A stretch of 64,000 nt of DNA from JACCZR01 sp963844805 (GCA_963844805.1 CAWJPU010000012.1:1-64000), one strand, 5' to 3'; shown: positions 16,583 to 25,642, numbered from the stretch's first letter. The notes: generated by a model from the sequence alone, not told the origin. Program-made: numbers and translations.

Positions 16583-16608
16583 GCTTCGACCCTACTAAGC
16601 TGAACCCG

Positions 16609-16905
16609 ATGCCCACGAAGGACGAAGTCACCGAAGCGCTCACCAACGTCATCGACCCCGAGCTGGGTCTCGACTTCGTCGAGCTCGGCCTGGTGTACGA
16701 CGTCGAGGTGGAAGGCCCTGAGGTGTTCGTGACCTTCACGCTCACCTCGCCGGGCTGCCCGATCGGCCCGCAGGTCTCCGAGCAGATGGAGGAGTTCGTC
16801 GGGGAGCTGGACGGCGTGGAGCGCGTGTACCCCAAGATGGTCTTCACGCCGCCCTGGACGCCGGAGCTCATGAGCGAAGAGGCCAAGTTCGCCCTCGGCT
16901 TTTAG
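16609..16905 (+). CDS. MIP18/DUF59-family Fe-S assembly factor (SufT-like)
   Basis: A 98-residue protein with the family layout EVTEALTNVIDPELGLDFVELGLVYDV, then TSPGCPIGPQV holding the conserved cysteine, and VYPKMVFTPPWTPELMSE at the C-terminus. Members help load or mature Fe-S clusters (SufT) or take part in phenylacetate oxidation (PaaD). No paa genes are nearby, and the SUF genes lie 25 kb away, so a SufT-like role is inferred. The ATG follows TAAGCT by 7 bases. Confidence 0.85.
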   Translation: MPTKDEVTEALTNVIDPELGLDFVELGLVYDVEVEGPEVFVTFTLTSPGCPIGPQVSEQMEEFVGELDGVERVYPKMVFTPPWTPELMSEEAKFALGF

Positions 16906-16936
16906 ACCAGTCTGAGCACCGCTCCCTCGCCCCTTC

Positions 16937-17353
16937 TCAGGTCACCTCGCGCAGCTCGCCGCTGCCCACGTCGTAGACGAAGCCCCGAATCTGCTTGCTC
17001 GGGATGAAGGGGCTCGCCTCGATCTTGCGCTTGGAGGCCCGCACGCTCTCCTCGAGGTCGTCGAAGGCGTGAGCCCGCCACGCGGGCCGCTCGCCGGTCT
17101 CCCGCTCCAGCCGGTCGGCGAACTCCTCGTCGGTGATCCTGGTCATGCCGCAGTCCGTGTGCTGGATGAGCATGATCTCCGTCGTGCCCAGCAGGTGCTG
17201 CGAGACGGCTAGTGAGCGGATCTCCGCGTCGGTGACCACGCCGCCGGCGTTGCGGATCACGTGGGCGTCGCCCTGCTCGAGCCCGAGCAGGCGCGCCGGC
17301 GCGAGGCGGGCGTCCATGCAGGACACCACCGCGATGTTCTTGGAGGGGCGCAC
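16937..17353 (-). CDS. Beta-class carbonic anhydrase, short form
   Basis: A 138-residue protein that interconverts CO2 and bicarbonate. The zinc ligands and catalytic dyad are visible as C12, D14 and R16 in SCMDAR, and H65 and C68 in HTDCGM. The rest (GDAHVIRNAGGVVTD, IRGFVYDVGSGEL) matches the small beta-CA subclass. About 25 N-terminal residues of typical members are missing. A stop lies shortly upstream in frame, so GTG 17353 is the only start. The start region lies back to back with the divergent lipoate-ligase gene. Confidence 0.83.
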   Translation of the reverse strand: MRPSKNIAVVSCMDARLAPARLLGLEQGDAHVIRNAGGVVTDAEIRSLAVSQHLLGTTEIMLIQHTDCGMTRITDEEFADRLERETGERPAWRAHAFDDLEESVRASKRKIEASPFIPSKQIRGFVYDVGSGELREVT

Positions 17354-17359
17354 GGCCGC

Positions 17360-18112
17360 GTGACTCTACGCGTCGTTCTGGACTCCATCCCCGACGACCC
17401 GGCGCTCGACACCGCGGTGGCGCGCGCGCTGCTCGAGCGGGTGGCCTCCGGTGAGCTGCCGGAGACCCTGCGCCTCGCCCGGCCGGGACCGATCGTGGCG
17501 TTCGGCAAGCTCGACGTGGTGGGCCCCGGCTACCGCGAGGCGGTCGCGGCGGCCCGGGATGGCGGATTCGAGGCGATCGAGCGGCTCGCCGGGGGGCGAG
17601 CAGCCGTCTTCCACGAGGGCACGCTGGCGTTCTCGCACGCGATTTCCGATCCGGACCCGCGCTCGGGCGTGCGCCCGCGCTTCGACCAGATCGCCGACCG
17701 CGTGGCGGTGGCGCTGCGGTCCCTGGGCGTCGACGCGCACGTGGGGGAGGTGCCCGGCGAGTACTGCCCCGGCTCGCACAGCGTCAGCGCGGCCGGGCGC
17801 ACGAAGCTCATGGGTGTCGGTCAGCGGCTGATCTCCGGCGGGGCGCACGTGGGCGGCGTGCTCGTGGTCGAGGGCGCCGACCGCGTCCGCGACATCCTCG
17901 TCCCTGTCTACCGGGCGATGGGCCTCGACTGGAGGCCGGAGGCGACCGGCGCCGTGGCGGACGAGGTGCCCGGAGTCACGCTCGGCGACGTGATCGCGGC
18001 GCTGCGGGACGCGTTCGCGCACGAGTACGAGCTCGAGCGCGCCTCGCTCGACGAGGAGACGCTGGAGCTGGCCCGCAGGCTGGCTCCCGAGCACCTGTCC
18101 CCGCGCGACTAG
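17360..18112 (+). CDS. Lipoate-protein ligase A-family protein
   Basis: A 250-residue BPL/LplA/LipB-fold protein. The family motif R-R-x-x-G-G appears as ERLAGGRAAVFHEGTL, and the catalytic lysine region as SAAGRTKLMGVGQRLI, K at about residue 148. Members attach lipoate or octanoate to the E2 and GcvH lipoyl domains. Because ligase, octanoyltransferase and amidotransferase forms share the fold, the exact reaction is not fixed by sequence. GTG at 17360 is 7 bp from the divergent carbonic anhydrase start. Confidence 0.8.
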   Translation: MTLRVVLDSIPDDPALDTAVARALLERVASGELPETLRLARPGPIVAFGKLDVVGPGYREAVAAARDGGFEAIERLAGGRAAVFHEGTLAFSHAISDPDPRSGVRPRFDQIADRVAVALRSLGVDAHVGEVPGEYCPGSHSVSAAGRTKLMGVGQRLISGGAHVGGVLVVEGADRVRDILVPVYRAMGLDWRPEATGAVADEVPGVTLGDVIAALRDAFAHEYELERASLDEETLELARRLAPEHLSPRD

Positions 18113-18141
18113 CGCGCCGCCCGCACGGGTAGGCCAATGCC

Positions 18142-18300
18142 ATGAGCGAGAAAGAACAGGGCTCCGACGAGCAGAGCGCCACGACCAGCCCCCCGGACCC
18201 GACCCACGAGGCCACGACGCCCCCCGGCAACGCCGAAGTGGACCAAGACGCCCTGGACAAGGGGCGCGAGAACCTGGACCAGGCGGGCGGAGGCCACTAG
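18142..18300 (+). CDS. Small hydrophilic protein
   Basis: A 52-residue ORF, MSEKEQGSDEQSATT...GGGH, very acidic and Pro/Thr-rich, predicted to be disordered. It starts at an ATG 29 bp after the lipoate-ligase stop. Codon use matches neighbouring genes. Similar short disordered ORFs are common beside stress genes in high-GC actinobacteria, but no function is known. The stop overlaps the antisense GGDEF remnant. Confidence 0.5.
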   Translation: MSEKEQGSDEQSATTSPPDPTHEATTPPGNAEVDQDALDKGRENLDQAGGGH

Positions 18301-18375
18301 CGCTCGGCCCGCACCACCCGGTTGCGCCCGGCGCGCTTGCTTCGTAGAGCGCGCCGTCCGCCCAGCCAACCCATT
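18297..18375 (-). pseudogene. 3' remnant of a GGDEF-domain gene
   Basis: On the minus strand the stretch reads ADGALYEA and, after one missing base near 18346-18350, KRAGRNRVVRAER-stop. This is the standard C-terminal end of diguanylate cyclase domains. Nothing upstream (18376-18412) encodes the rest of the domain, and it is followed at once by the start of the phage-holin-family gene. A larger gene appears to have been deleted, leaving about 25 codons. Confidence 0.55.
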
Positions 18376-18412
18376 TGGGTTTTCCCGCCGTGAACGGGGG
18401 TAATGGGCGGGC

Positions 18413-18817
18413 ATGCCACAGCAAGACCTGAACGAGCTGCCGGTGTCGGAACTGGTGCAGCGCATGTCCCAGCAAACCGCCGACCTGGTTCGCAAGGAGC
18501 TCGAGCTCGCCCAGGTCGAGATGAAGGAGAAGGGCAAGCGCGCCGGCATCGGCGCGGGCCTCTTCGGCGGGGCGGGGTTGATCTCCGCCTACGCCGTCGG
18601 CGGCCTCATCGCCACGGCGATCCTCGGGTTGGCGACGGCGGTGGACGCCTGGCTCGCGGCACTCATCGTAACCGTGGTCCTGTTCGCGATCGCCGGCGTA
18701 GCGGCGCTGGTGGGCAAGAACCAGGTCGACCAGGCGACCCCGCCGCAGCCCGAGCAGGCGATCGCGAGCACCAGGCAGGACGTGGACCAAGTCAAGGAGA
18801 GGGCTAGTCGCGCATGA
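18413..18817 (+). CDS. Phage holin family (superfamily III, DUF1469-like) membrane protein
   Basis: A 134-residue protein. An amphipathic N-terminal helix (LVQRMSQQTADLVRKELELAQVEMKEKGKR) precedes two hydrophobic helices at about residues 45-75 and 80-105. This arrangement defines the actinobacterial holin-superfamily III group. Despite the family name it is usually chromosomal and not linked to lysis. It overlaps the DUF3618 gene (ATGA), and that gene is followed 3 bp later by the YihY/BrkB gene, which suggests one operon for envelope or stress functions. Confidence 0.82.
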   Translation: MPQQDLNELPVSELVQRMSQQTADLVRKELELAQVEMKEKGKRAGIGAGLFGGAGLISAYAVGGLIATAILGLATAVDAWLAALIVTVVLFAIAGVAALVGKNQVDQATPPQPEQAIASTRQDVDQVKERASRA

Positions 18818-19134
18818 GCGCCGAGAACCAGCAGCAATCCGAGAGCACACAGCAGGCCCCGAGCACCGAGCAGGCCCAGAGCCCGGAGGAGATCCGCGCG
18901 GACATCGAGGCGACGCGCGAGGACCTCGGGGATACGGTCGAAGCGCTCGCCGACAGGGCCGACGTCAAGGCCCGGGCCCAGCAGAAGGCCGACGAGGTGA
19001 AGGCGCAGGCTCAGGCCAAGGCCGGTGAGCTCGGCGATCAGGCCAAGCAGAACCAGAGCCAGGTGGCCGCCGGCGCCGGAGCCGTCGTGCTGGCCGGGCT
19101 GGTCCTGCTGCTGTGGCGCCGGAGGTCCTCGTAG
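18814..19134 (+). CDS. DUF3618-domain protein
   Basis: A 106-residue protein. A disordered Gln/Ser-rich start leads to the DUF3618 core EEIRADIEATREDLGDTVEALADRADVKARA, then Ala/Lys/Gln-rich heptads likely to form a coiled coil. A single C-terminal membrane helix (AGAVVLAGLVLLLW) follows with a positively charged end. The topology puts the coil in the cytoplasm. It is translationally coupled to the holin-family gene. In actinobacteria these two commonly co-occur; the function is unknown. Confidence 0.82.
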   Translation: MSAENQQQSESTQQAPSTEQAQSPEEIRADIEATREDLGDTVEALADRADVKARAQQKADEVKAQAQAKAGELGDQAKQNQSQVAAGAGAVVLAGLVLLLWRRRSS

Positions 19135-19136
19135 TC

Positions 19137-20147
19137 ATGGCGGACGGGAACGGCCTCCGCCGCAGCGAGCGGGAGACCATCGAGGCCAAGGAGCGCGGCG
19201 GCGCGCCCGCCGAGCGCACTCCCGACAGCCCGACCGAGCTGTCCGGGACCTCGAAGAAGGACACCTTCAAGCGCACCTTCAAGGAGTTCTCGAACACCGA
19301 CGGCACCGACAAGGCGGCGGCGCTCACCTACTACTCGATCCAGGCGCTGTTCCCGGCGCTGATCGCTCTCGTATCGGTGCTGGGCATCATCGGCCCCTCG
19401 GCGACCCAGCCGCTGATCGACAACCTGAAGTCGGCGCCGATCCCCGGCCCGGCCCAGGACATCCTCACCAACACGCTCACCAACCTGGGCAAGAGCCAGG
19501 GCGCGGCGGGACTGACCTTCGTCATTGGCCTGCTGCTGGCGCTGAACTCGGCGTCGAGCTACATCTCCGCCTTCTCGCGCGCGTCCAACGCGATCTACGA
19601 GGTAGAGGAGGGCCGGCCGATCTGGAAGCTCAAGCCGGCGCAGATCGGGACGACGCTGGTGATGATCCTGCTGCTGGTCGTCGTGATCGTCGGCGTGGCG
19701 ATCACCGGCCCCATCACCGAGAAGGTGGGCAACCTGATCGGCGCGGGCAGCAGCTTCGCCACCGTGTTCGACATCGCGAAGATCCCGGTGATCCTGCTGC
19801 TGGTGTCGTTCATGATCGCCTTCCTCTACTGGGCGGCGCCGAACGTCAAGCAACCCGGCTTCAAGTTCTTCAGCCCCGGCGGCGTGTTCGCGCTGTTGGT
19901 CTGGATCGCGGCGTCGGCGCTGTTCGCGCTCTACGTGGCCGTGGCCGCCAACTACAACAAGACCTACGGCCCGCTGGGTGGCATCATCGTGTTCCTCATC
20001 TGGTTGTGGATCACGAACATCGCGATCGTGCTCGGGGCGCAGTTCAACGCCGAGCTCCAGCGAAGCCAGCAGATCGAGGGCGGCCACGCGGCGCCGCTCG
20101 ACCAGCCCTTCCTGGAGCCCCGCGACGTGAGCAAGATCGAGAAGTAG
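19137..20147 (+). CDS. YihY/virulence factor BrkB family membrane protein
   Basis: A 336-residue inner-membrane protein with six predicted helices, such as YYSIQALFPALIALVSVLGI, LTFVIGLLLALNSASSYI and GTTLVMILLLVVVIVGVAI. Family hallmarks are KAAALTYYSIQALFPAL near the N-terminus and YGPLGGIIVFLIWLWITN near the end. Homologues were once named as RNase BN or BrkB; a transport or envelope role is likely but unproven. The ATG at 19137 starts 3 bp after the DUF3618 stop. Confidence 0.88.
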   Translation: MADGNGLRRSERETIEAKERGGAPAERTPDSPTELSGTSKKDTFKRTFKEFSNTDGTDKAAALTYYSIQALFPALIALVSVLGIIGPSATQPLIDNLKSAPIPGPAQDILTNTLTNLGKSQGAAGLTFVIGLLLALNSASSYISAFSRASNAIYEVEEGRPIWKLKPAQIGTTLVMILLLVVVIVGVAITGPITEKVGNLIGAGSSFATVFDIAKIPVILLLVSFMIAFLYWAAPNVKQPGFKFFSPGGVFALLVWIAASALFALYVAVAANYNKTYGPLGGIIVFLIWLWITNIAIVLGAQFNAELQRSQQIEGGHAAPLDQPFLEPRDVSKIEK

Positions 20148-20148
20148 C

Positions 20149-21630
20149 CTGCTCGCCTCGCTCTGGCACCAGACCGCGGCGCAGACCCCGCGCCCGCGGC
20201 TCGAGCACGACCTGACCGTCGACGTCGTAGTGGTCGGCGGCGGCATCGTGGGCCTGACCACCGCGCTGCAGGTGGCGCAGGGCGGGGCGTCGGTGGCCCT
20301 GCTGGAGGCCCGCCGGCTCGGCTCCGGCGCCAGCGGGCTCAACACCGCGAAGCTGTCGTCGCTGCACGGGCTGACCTACGCGAAGCTGATCGCCTCGCAG
20401 GGCGAGGAGCTCGCCCGGCTCTACGGCGAGGCCAACCAGCGCGGCATCGAGCGCGTGGCCACCCTGGCCGAGGAGCTCGCCATCGACTGCGAGCTGCGGC
20501 GCAAGCCGCACGTCGTCTACGCGGAGGACCCCGCCGACCGCGACGACCTGGAGGACGAGGCGTCGGCGGCCAGGCGACTCGGCCTCCCCGCCTCCTTCGA
20601 GCGCGACACCGACCTGCCGTTCGGCGTAGCCGGCGCCGTCGCGTTCGCCGACCAGGCCGAGTTCCACCCGCTGCGCTACCTGGAGGGCATCGCGGCCGCG
20701 GCCGAGGAGGCGGGCGTCGCCATCCACGAGGAGTCGCGGGTCGAGGGCGTCGACTTCGGCGACCCCGCGCGCGCCCGCACCGAGCACGGTCCGGCGGTGA
20801 CCGCCCGCCACGTGGTCCTGGCCACCCATCTCCCGTTCCTCACGCGCGGGCTGTACTTCGCCCGCTCCCATCCCGAGCGCTCCTACATCGTGGCCGGCAT
20901 CGTGCCCGAGGGGCCGGCGGCCATGTACCTGTCGACGGAGTCCCCAACGCACTCGATCCGCGTGCACGAGACCGGCGGCGACCGCTGGCTGCTGGTCGGC
21001 GGCCAGGGCCACAAGACCGGCCAGGGCAACGGCCGCTCGAGCTACGACCGCCTCGAGGGCTGGGCGCGCGAGCGCTTCGGCCTCGAGCAGGTCGAGCTGC
21101 GCTGGGCCAGCGAGGACCACATCTCGGCCGACGGCGTGCCGTTCGTGGGCCCGGTCGACCCGGCCACCGACAACGTCTGGGTGGCGACCGCGTTCCGCAA
21201 GTGGGGACTGGCGATGGGCACGGCCGCCGCCGAGGTGGTCACCGCCGGCGTGTTGGGCACCGAGCACCGGTGGCGGCGTCTGTTCGACACCGCCCGGCTG
21301 CGTCCGCGCGCGGCCGCCGCGTCGTTCGTCAAGGAGAACGCGAACGTCGGCGTCCGCTTCCTCGGCGACCGGCTGCTCAAGCGCGCGAGCGTCGACGACA
21401 TCGTCACCGGGCGAGGGGCGGGTGATCGGCTCAGGGCTGGGCCAGCAGGCGGTCTACCGCGACGAGGAGGGGGCGCTGCACCGCATGTCGGCGCGCTGCA
21501 CCCACCTCGGCTGCATCGTCAACTGGAACCAGGGCGACGAGACCTGGGACTGCCCCTGCCACGGCGGGCGCTTCAGCCCGTACGGCGAGGTCATCGAGGG
21601 CCCGCCCGTCGCACGGCCGGGCGCCGCTAG
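20149..21630 (+). CDS. FAD-dependent oxidoreductase with C-terminal Rieske domain (frameshifted here)
   Basis: The N-terminal DAO-type fold begins DVVVVGGGIVGLTTALQ. The C-terminal Rieske [2Fe-2S] domain shows both binding loops, CTHLGC and CPCHGGRF. The frame breaks at about 21411; omitting one base joins DDIVTG to EGRVIGSGLGQQAVY. Conserved residues LASLWHQTAAQTPRP precede the first GTG, and no ATG, GTG or TTG lies upstream in that frame, so CTG at 20149, 1 bp after the brkB stop, is the likely start. The 3' end is uncertain, because after the Rieske loop the frame runs past the antisense gene's stop. The substrate is unknown. Confidence 0.75.
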   Translation: MLASLWHQTAAQTPRPRLEHDLTVDVVVVGGGIVGLTTALQVAQGGASVALLEARRLGSGASGLNTAKLSSLHGLTYAKLIASQGEELARLYGEANQRGIERVATLAEELAIDCELRRKPHVVYAEDPADRDDLEDEASAARRLGLPASFERDTDLPFGVAGAVAFADQAEFHPLRYLEGIAAAAEEAGVAIHEESRVEGVDFGDPARARTEHGPAVTARHVVLATHLPFLTRGLYFARSHPERSYIVAGIVPEGPAAMYLSTESPTHSIRVHETGGDRWLLVGGQGHKTGQGNGRSSYDRLEGWARERFGLEQVELRWASEDHISADGVPFVGPVDPATDNVWVATAFRKWGLAMGTAAAEVVTAGVLGTEHRWRRLFDTARLRPRAAAASFVKENANVGVRFLGDRLLKRASVDDIVTGRGAGDRLRAGPAGGLPRRGGGAAPHVGALHPPRLHRQLEPGRRDLGLPLPRRALQPVRRGHRGPARRTAGRR

Positions 21631-22503
21631 GCGGCAGCGCGCGCCGCGGCGGCGGGGCTGCGCTCGGTGTTCTCCACGATCGCGTCGATCACCTCGTCCC
21701 AGACGGCGGGCGGGAGGTCGTGGGCGAGGTCGGCGATCTCCACCATCCGCGCCCCGGGGATGGCCTTGGCCGTGGCGTGTCCCGCGCGGGTGGGCACCAG
21801 CGGGTCGTCGGACCCGTGGACGACGACGGTGGGGACGTCGAGGCGCTTGAGCTGCTCGGTGCGGTCGCCGGAGGCCTGGATCGCCACCAGCTGGCGCAGC
21901 ATGCCCACCGGGTAGTGGCAGCGGTCGTAGGCGGCGGCGGCCACCGCGCGCACGCGCTCCTCGTCCATGTGCTTGCGCGAGCCGATCACCTTGGCCACCT
22001 CGACGGCGAAATCGAGGTAGGGCTCGCGCTCCGAGGGCGCTCGCTTGAGCAGCAGGCCCAGCGCTCGCATGCGGGGCACGCCCACCCGCCGGTTGCCGGT
22101 GGTGGACAGCAGCGAGGCCAGCGACAGCACGCGCTCGGGGTGCTTGATCGCCAGCGACTGGCCGATCATGCCGCCCATCGATATGCCCACGACGTGCGCG
22201 GCGGGGATCTCGAGGCGGTCCAGCAGGCGGGCCGTGTCGTCGGCCATGTCCCACAGCGTGTAGGAAGCCAGAGCCGGTGAAGCCCGCGAACGCGGCGAGC
22301 GCGTTGGGCTTGGGCCCGCCGCGCACCTTGGTCGACAGGCCGACGTCGCGGTTGTCGAACCGGATGACGTAGAAGCCGCGGTCGGCCAGCCGCTGGCAGA
22401 ACTCGGGGTCCCAGTGGATCAGCTGGAAGCCCAGGCCCATGATCAGCAGCAGGGGCGGGTCGGAGCGGTCGCCGAAGGTGTCGTACTCGAGCTCGATCGT
22501 CAT
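21627..22503 (-). CDS. Alpha/beta-fold hydrolase, RdmC/aclacinomycin-methylesterase-like (frameshifted here)
   Basis: The N-terminus MTIELEYDTFGDRSDPPLLLIMGLGFQ leads to DRGFYVIRFDNRDVGLS, both typical of the RdmC-like group. The nucleophile elbow is VVGISMGGMIG, the acid lies in VVVHGSDDPLVP and the histidine in ADLAHDLPP. One extra base at about 22263 breaks the frame between TGSGF and YTLWDMADDTARLLD. The restored length is about 291 residues. The ATG at 22503 follows TAGCGT by 11 bases. It is probably a cytosolic esterase or lactonase with unknown substrate. Confidence 0.8.
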
Positions 22504-22558
22504 ATCGGGCGGGAACGCTACCGCTACCTGTGCGCCGCCCAGTGTGTTCAATGACCAG

Positions 22559-24187
22559 GTGACCCGCCGCGTCCTGCTCCTCACCCTGGCCTTGTGCCTC
22601 GTGGCCGTGCCCGCCGCGCAGGCGCGCGTCGAGCGCACCGGGCGCTACCTCGTGACCTTCGACAGCAAGCGCACCGCGCGCTCGGAGGCGCTGCTGGGGG
22701 ACGTCCTGGGCGACGCCGGCGCGCGGCGGGCGGGAGCCGGCGTGCCCGAGCTGGGCGTGGCGACGGTCAAGGGCTCGCCCCAGGCGATCGCCGAGCTGCG
22801 CCGCGACCCGGCCGTGAAGAGCGTCTCGGTCGAGTACCGGCGCGAGTTCCGCCGCTCCCCCAACGACCCTGGCTTGGGCGGCCAGGAGCCGGGCGCCCCG
22901 GGCGGCACGCCGCGGCAGTGGTGGCTGGCGCGCCAGGCGTTCCCCGCCGCGTGGGACGTCACCACCGGCCAGGGGGCGACGGTGGGCATGATCGACTCCG
23001 GCATCGACGCCGGCCATCCGGAGCTCGGCGGCAAGATCGCCTCGGGCGCCGAGCTGGGCACCTCCTCGGGAGCGGGGCGCGACGACGACGGCCACGGCAC
23101 CCATGTCAGCGGCCTCGCCTGCGCGGGCACCGACGACGGCCGCGGGGTGGCGGGCGCGGGCTGGGGCTGCCGGATCGTGATGGTCAAGGCCCCGCTGCTG
23201 CGCGACGAGGACATCGCCGACGGGATCCGCATCGCCACCGACCGCGGGGCCACGGCGATCAACATGAGCTTCGGAGGCGGCCCCGGGACCGCGGTGCTCA
23301 GCCAGGCCATCGACTACGCCTTGAGGCGCGGTGTGGTGCTGGTGGCCGCGGCCTCCAACAGCCCGGACACCGACCAGGGCGCCCCGGCCTCCGAGCTGCA
23401 GCCAGGGGATGCCCCGAACATCGACGCCGGACGCGGCCTGGTGGTCACGGGGGCCGACTTCAGCGACCGCAACGCGGCAACCGGCCGCGGGCCGCAGATC
23501 TCGGTGGGCGCGTACGGCTTCTACGACGGGATCTTTCCCTACGAGGGCCCGATCGGCCTGCTGTCCACCTACCCGGGCAACGCCACCGACCGCGAGGCCG
23601 GCATCCCGCTGGTCAGCCAGCCGTGCGGCTGCCGCGCCAGCATCGACGGCGACTCGCGCTACGCCCGGCTGGAGGGCACCTCGATGGCCGCTCCGCAGGT
23701 GACCGCCCTCGCGGCCATGCTCGCGCAGCTCAACCCGTCGCTGAGCGCGCGCGAGCGGATGCGGATCATCAAGGCCACGGCCCGCGGCCGCGGCTCCTGG
23801 GAGCCGTCGCTGGGCTTCGGGATCATCGACGCCGGGCGCGCCGTGGACAGCGCCCGCAGGGTCGACCGCCGCGCGCCCGAGTCGCGCCTGCGCGCGCGCC
23901 GCCGGGCCCGCCTGCGGGGCGCCCGCCGCGTGCGGGTGCGGCTGCGCTGGCGCGGCAAGGATCTCGCGGGGCGCCGAGGGCTGGTGCCCTCCGGCGTGCG
24001 CTCGTTCGACGTGTACCTCAAGCGCCAGAGCGGGCGCTACCGGCGCATCAAGCGCACCGGCCGCCACACCCTCGTGGTCAGGCTGCGCCGCGGGCGTTAC
24101 CGGCTCTACACCCGGGCGCGCGACCGCGCGGGCAACGTCGAGCGCAAGCCCCGCCGCGCCGACGCGCGCATCGTCGTCCGGCGCTAG
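22559..24187 (+). CDS. Secreted subtilisin-family (S8) serine protease
   Basis: A 542-residue preproenzyme with signal peptide MTRRVLLLTLALCLVAVPAAQA, an inhibitor-I9-like propeptide to about residue 85, and then an S8 catalytic domain. The triad is visible as D in GMIDSGID (about residue 145), H in GHGTHVSG (about 178) and S in GTSMAAPQ (about 375). The oxyanion region VVLVAAASNSPDTDQ is present. A basic C-terminal beta domain of about 110 residues follows. GTG at 22559 places the signal at the N-terminus; an in-frame GTG at 22544 is possible. Confidence 0.9.
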   Translation: MTRRVLLLTLALCLVAVPAAQARVERTGRYLVTFDSKRTARSEALLGDVLGDAGARRAGAGVPELGVATVKGSPQAIAELRRDPAVKSVSVEYRREFRRSPNDPGLGGQEPGAPGGTPRQWWLARQAFPAAWDVTTGQGATVGMIDSGIDAGHPELGGKIASGAELGTSSGAGRDDDGHGTHVSGLACAGTDDGRGVAGAGWGCRIVMVKAPLLRDEDIADGIRIATDRGATAINMSFGGGPGTAVLSQAIDYALRRGVVLVAAASNSPDTDQGAPASELQPGDAPNIDAGRGLVVTGADFSDRNAATGRGPQISVGAYGFYDGIFPYEGPIGLLSTYPGNATDREAGIPLVSQPCGCRASIDGDSRYARLEGTSMAAPQVTALAAMLAQLNPSLSARERMRIIKATARGRGSWEPSLGFGIIDAGRAVDSARRVDRRAPESRLRARRRARLRGARRVRVRLRWRGKDLAGRRGLVPSGVRSFDVYLKRQSGRYRRIKRTGRHTLVVRLRRGRYRLYTRARDRAGNVERKPRRADARIVVRR

Positions 24188-25620
24188 CTGGTCTTCGCCC
24201 GGGCGCGGGGCTTCTTCTTGGCCGCGGCCGCGGCGTCGAGCAGCTCGGCCAGCGACTCCTCGAGGTGACGCGCGAAGTTCTCCACGTCGGGCATCGCGTC
24301 GTAGTCGGCCAGGAGGCCGAAGTCGAGCTTGCCGTTGTAGCTCATGATCGCGACCGCCAGCGCGTGGTCCTCGGGCAGGAAGGCGACCGGCACGATCTCC
24401 TCCATCTCCCGGCCCAGGAGGTAGAGCGGGAACTGGGGCCCCGGCACGTTGGTGACGATCAAGTTGAACAGCCGGGTGGAGAAATTCACGCGCGAGGCCT
24501 GGGCCAGGATCGTGGGCGGCGCGAAGTCCTGCAGGCCGGCGATCACCTCCGCTCCCAGGGCCTGCTTGGACTCCTTCAGGCCCTCCATCTCGCGGCGCAC
24601 GATGTCGAGCCGCTCCACCGGGTCCTCGGCGTAGACCGGCAGCGGCCCGCGCATCGCCGCGATGCGGTTGCCGAGCTGGCCGTGCTCGTCCTCGCCCCGG
24701 ATCGACACCGGCACCAGCGCCCGCAGCTCCAGCCCCTCCGTGCGCACCCCGCGCTCGCGCAGCCAGCGCCCAACGGCGCCCGCCACGATCGCCAGCACGG
24801 CGTCGTTCACCGTCCCGCCCAGCGAGTTCTTGATCGCCTTCAGCTGCGAGAGCTCGGACTGCACCCACCACAGCCGCCGGTGCGGCCCGATGGTCTGGTT
24901 CAGCGGCACGTCCGGCGCCGGGTTCAGGCCCGCCCACAGGATCTCGCCGACGCCCTCGGCAGCCTCGCGCACCTCGTCCACCGCGCGCCCGGGGTGCGAC
25001 AGCGCGCCCACGGCCTGGCCGGCAAGCTCCGCGGGGCGGCGGAGCAGGCCCTTGACGCCCTCGGCCACCAGCTCGGCCTCCGAGGGCTCGGACTCGGGGG
25101 TCCAGTCGGCCCCGGCGCCCTCGATCTCCTGCGGGACGGGGCCGACGTCGAACAGCACCGCGGACAGGTCGACCCCGCTCACCCCGTCCACCAGCGCGTG
25201 GTGGGTCTTGGAGATCAGCGCGAACTTGCCCGACTCGAGGCCCTGGACGAGCCACATCTCCCACAGCGGCTTCGACCGGTCCAGGCGCTGGGAGAAGATC
25301 CGGCCGACCAGCCCGCGCAGCTGCTCGACCGTCCCGGGGGCCGGCAGCGCCGTGTGGCGCACGTGGTAGTCGATGTTGAACTGCGGGTCGTCGACCCAGA
25401 AGGGACGGCCCATCTCGAACCGCGGGAAGGCCAGCTTCTGGCGGTAGCGCGGCACCAGCCCCAGCCGCGACTCGATGTGCTGCACGAAGTCCTCGCGCGA
25501 GGGCGGCGGCCCTTCAAAGATCACGAGCGCCCCGACGTGCATGTGCGATGCCTGGCGCTCCTGCGCCAGGAACGAGGCGTCGATCGCGCTCAGCCTGTCC
25601 TTGTGGCCCTGGTTTGCCAC
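24184..25620 (-). CDS. Wax ester synthase/diacylglycerol acyltransferase (WS/DGAT)
   Basis: A 478-residue protein. The catalytic motif HHALVDG lies at about residues 138-144. The opening DRLSAIDASFLAQE...HMHVGALV, the WVDDPQFNIDYHVRH segment and the late IVTNVPGPQFPLYLLG are characteristic. The enzyme joins acyl-CoA to long-chain alcohols or diacylglycerol to make storage wax or triacylglycerol at the membrane. GTG at 25620 fits the family N-terminus and follows TAGTCT by 10 bases. Together with the PHA locus 9 kb away it implies two carbon reserves. Confidence 0.92.
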   Translation of the reverse strand: MANQGHKDRLSAIDASFLAQERQASHMHVGALVIFEGPPPSREDFVQHIESRLGLVPRYRQKLAFPRFEMGRPFWVDDPQFNIDYHVRHTALPAPGTVEQLRGLVGRIFSQRLDRSKPLWEMWLVQGLESGKFALISKTHHALVDGVSGVDLSAVLFDVGPVPQEIEGAGADWTPESEPSEAELVAEGVKGLLRRPAELAGQAVGALSHPGRAVDEVREAAEGVGEILWAGLNPAPDVPLNQTIGPHRRLWWVQSELSQLKAIKNSLGGTVNDAVLAIVAGAVGRWLRERGVRTEGLELRALVPVSIRGEDEHGQLGNRIAAMRGPLPVYAEDPVERLDIVRREMEGLKESKQALGAEVIAGLQDFAPPTILAQASRVNFSTRLFNLIVTNVPGPQFPLYLLGREMEEIVPVAFLPEDHALAVAIMSYNGKLDFGLLADYDAMPDVENFARHLEESLAELLDAAAAAKKKPRARAKTS

Positions 25621-25642
25621 CGCGTTGGTCAGACTATCCCCG

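Noticed and set aside
18413..18817. Prophage or lysis cassette suggested by the phage-holin family name
   Set aside because: This holin-superfamily III group is chromosomal in actinobacteria; no phage structural, integrase or endolysin genes are nearby.
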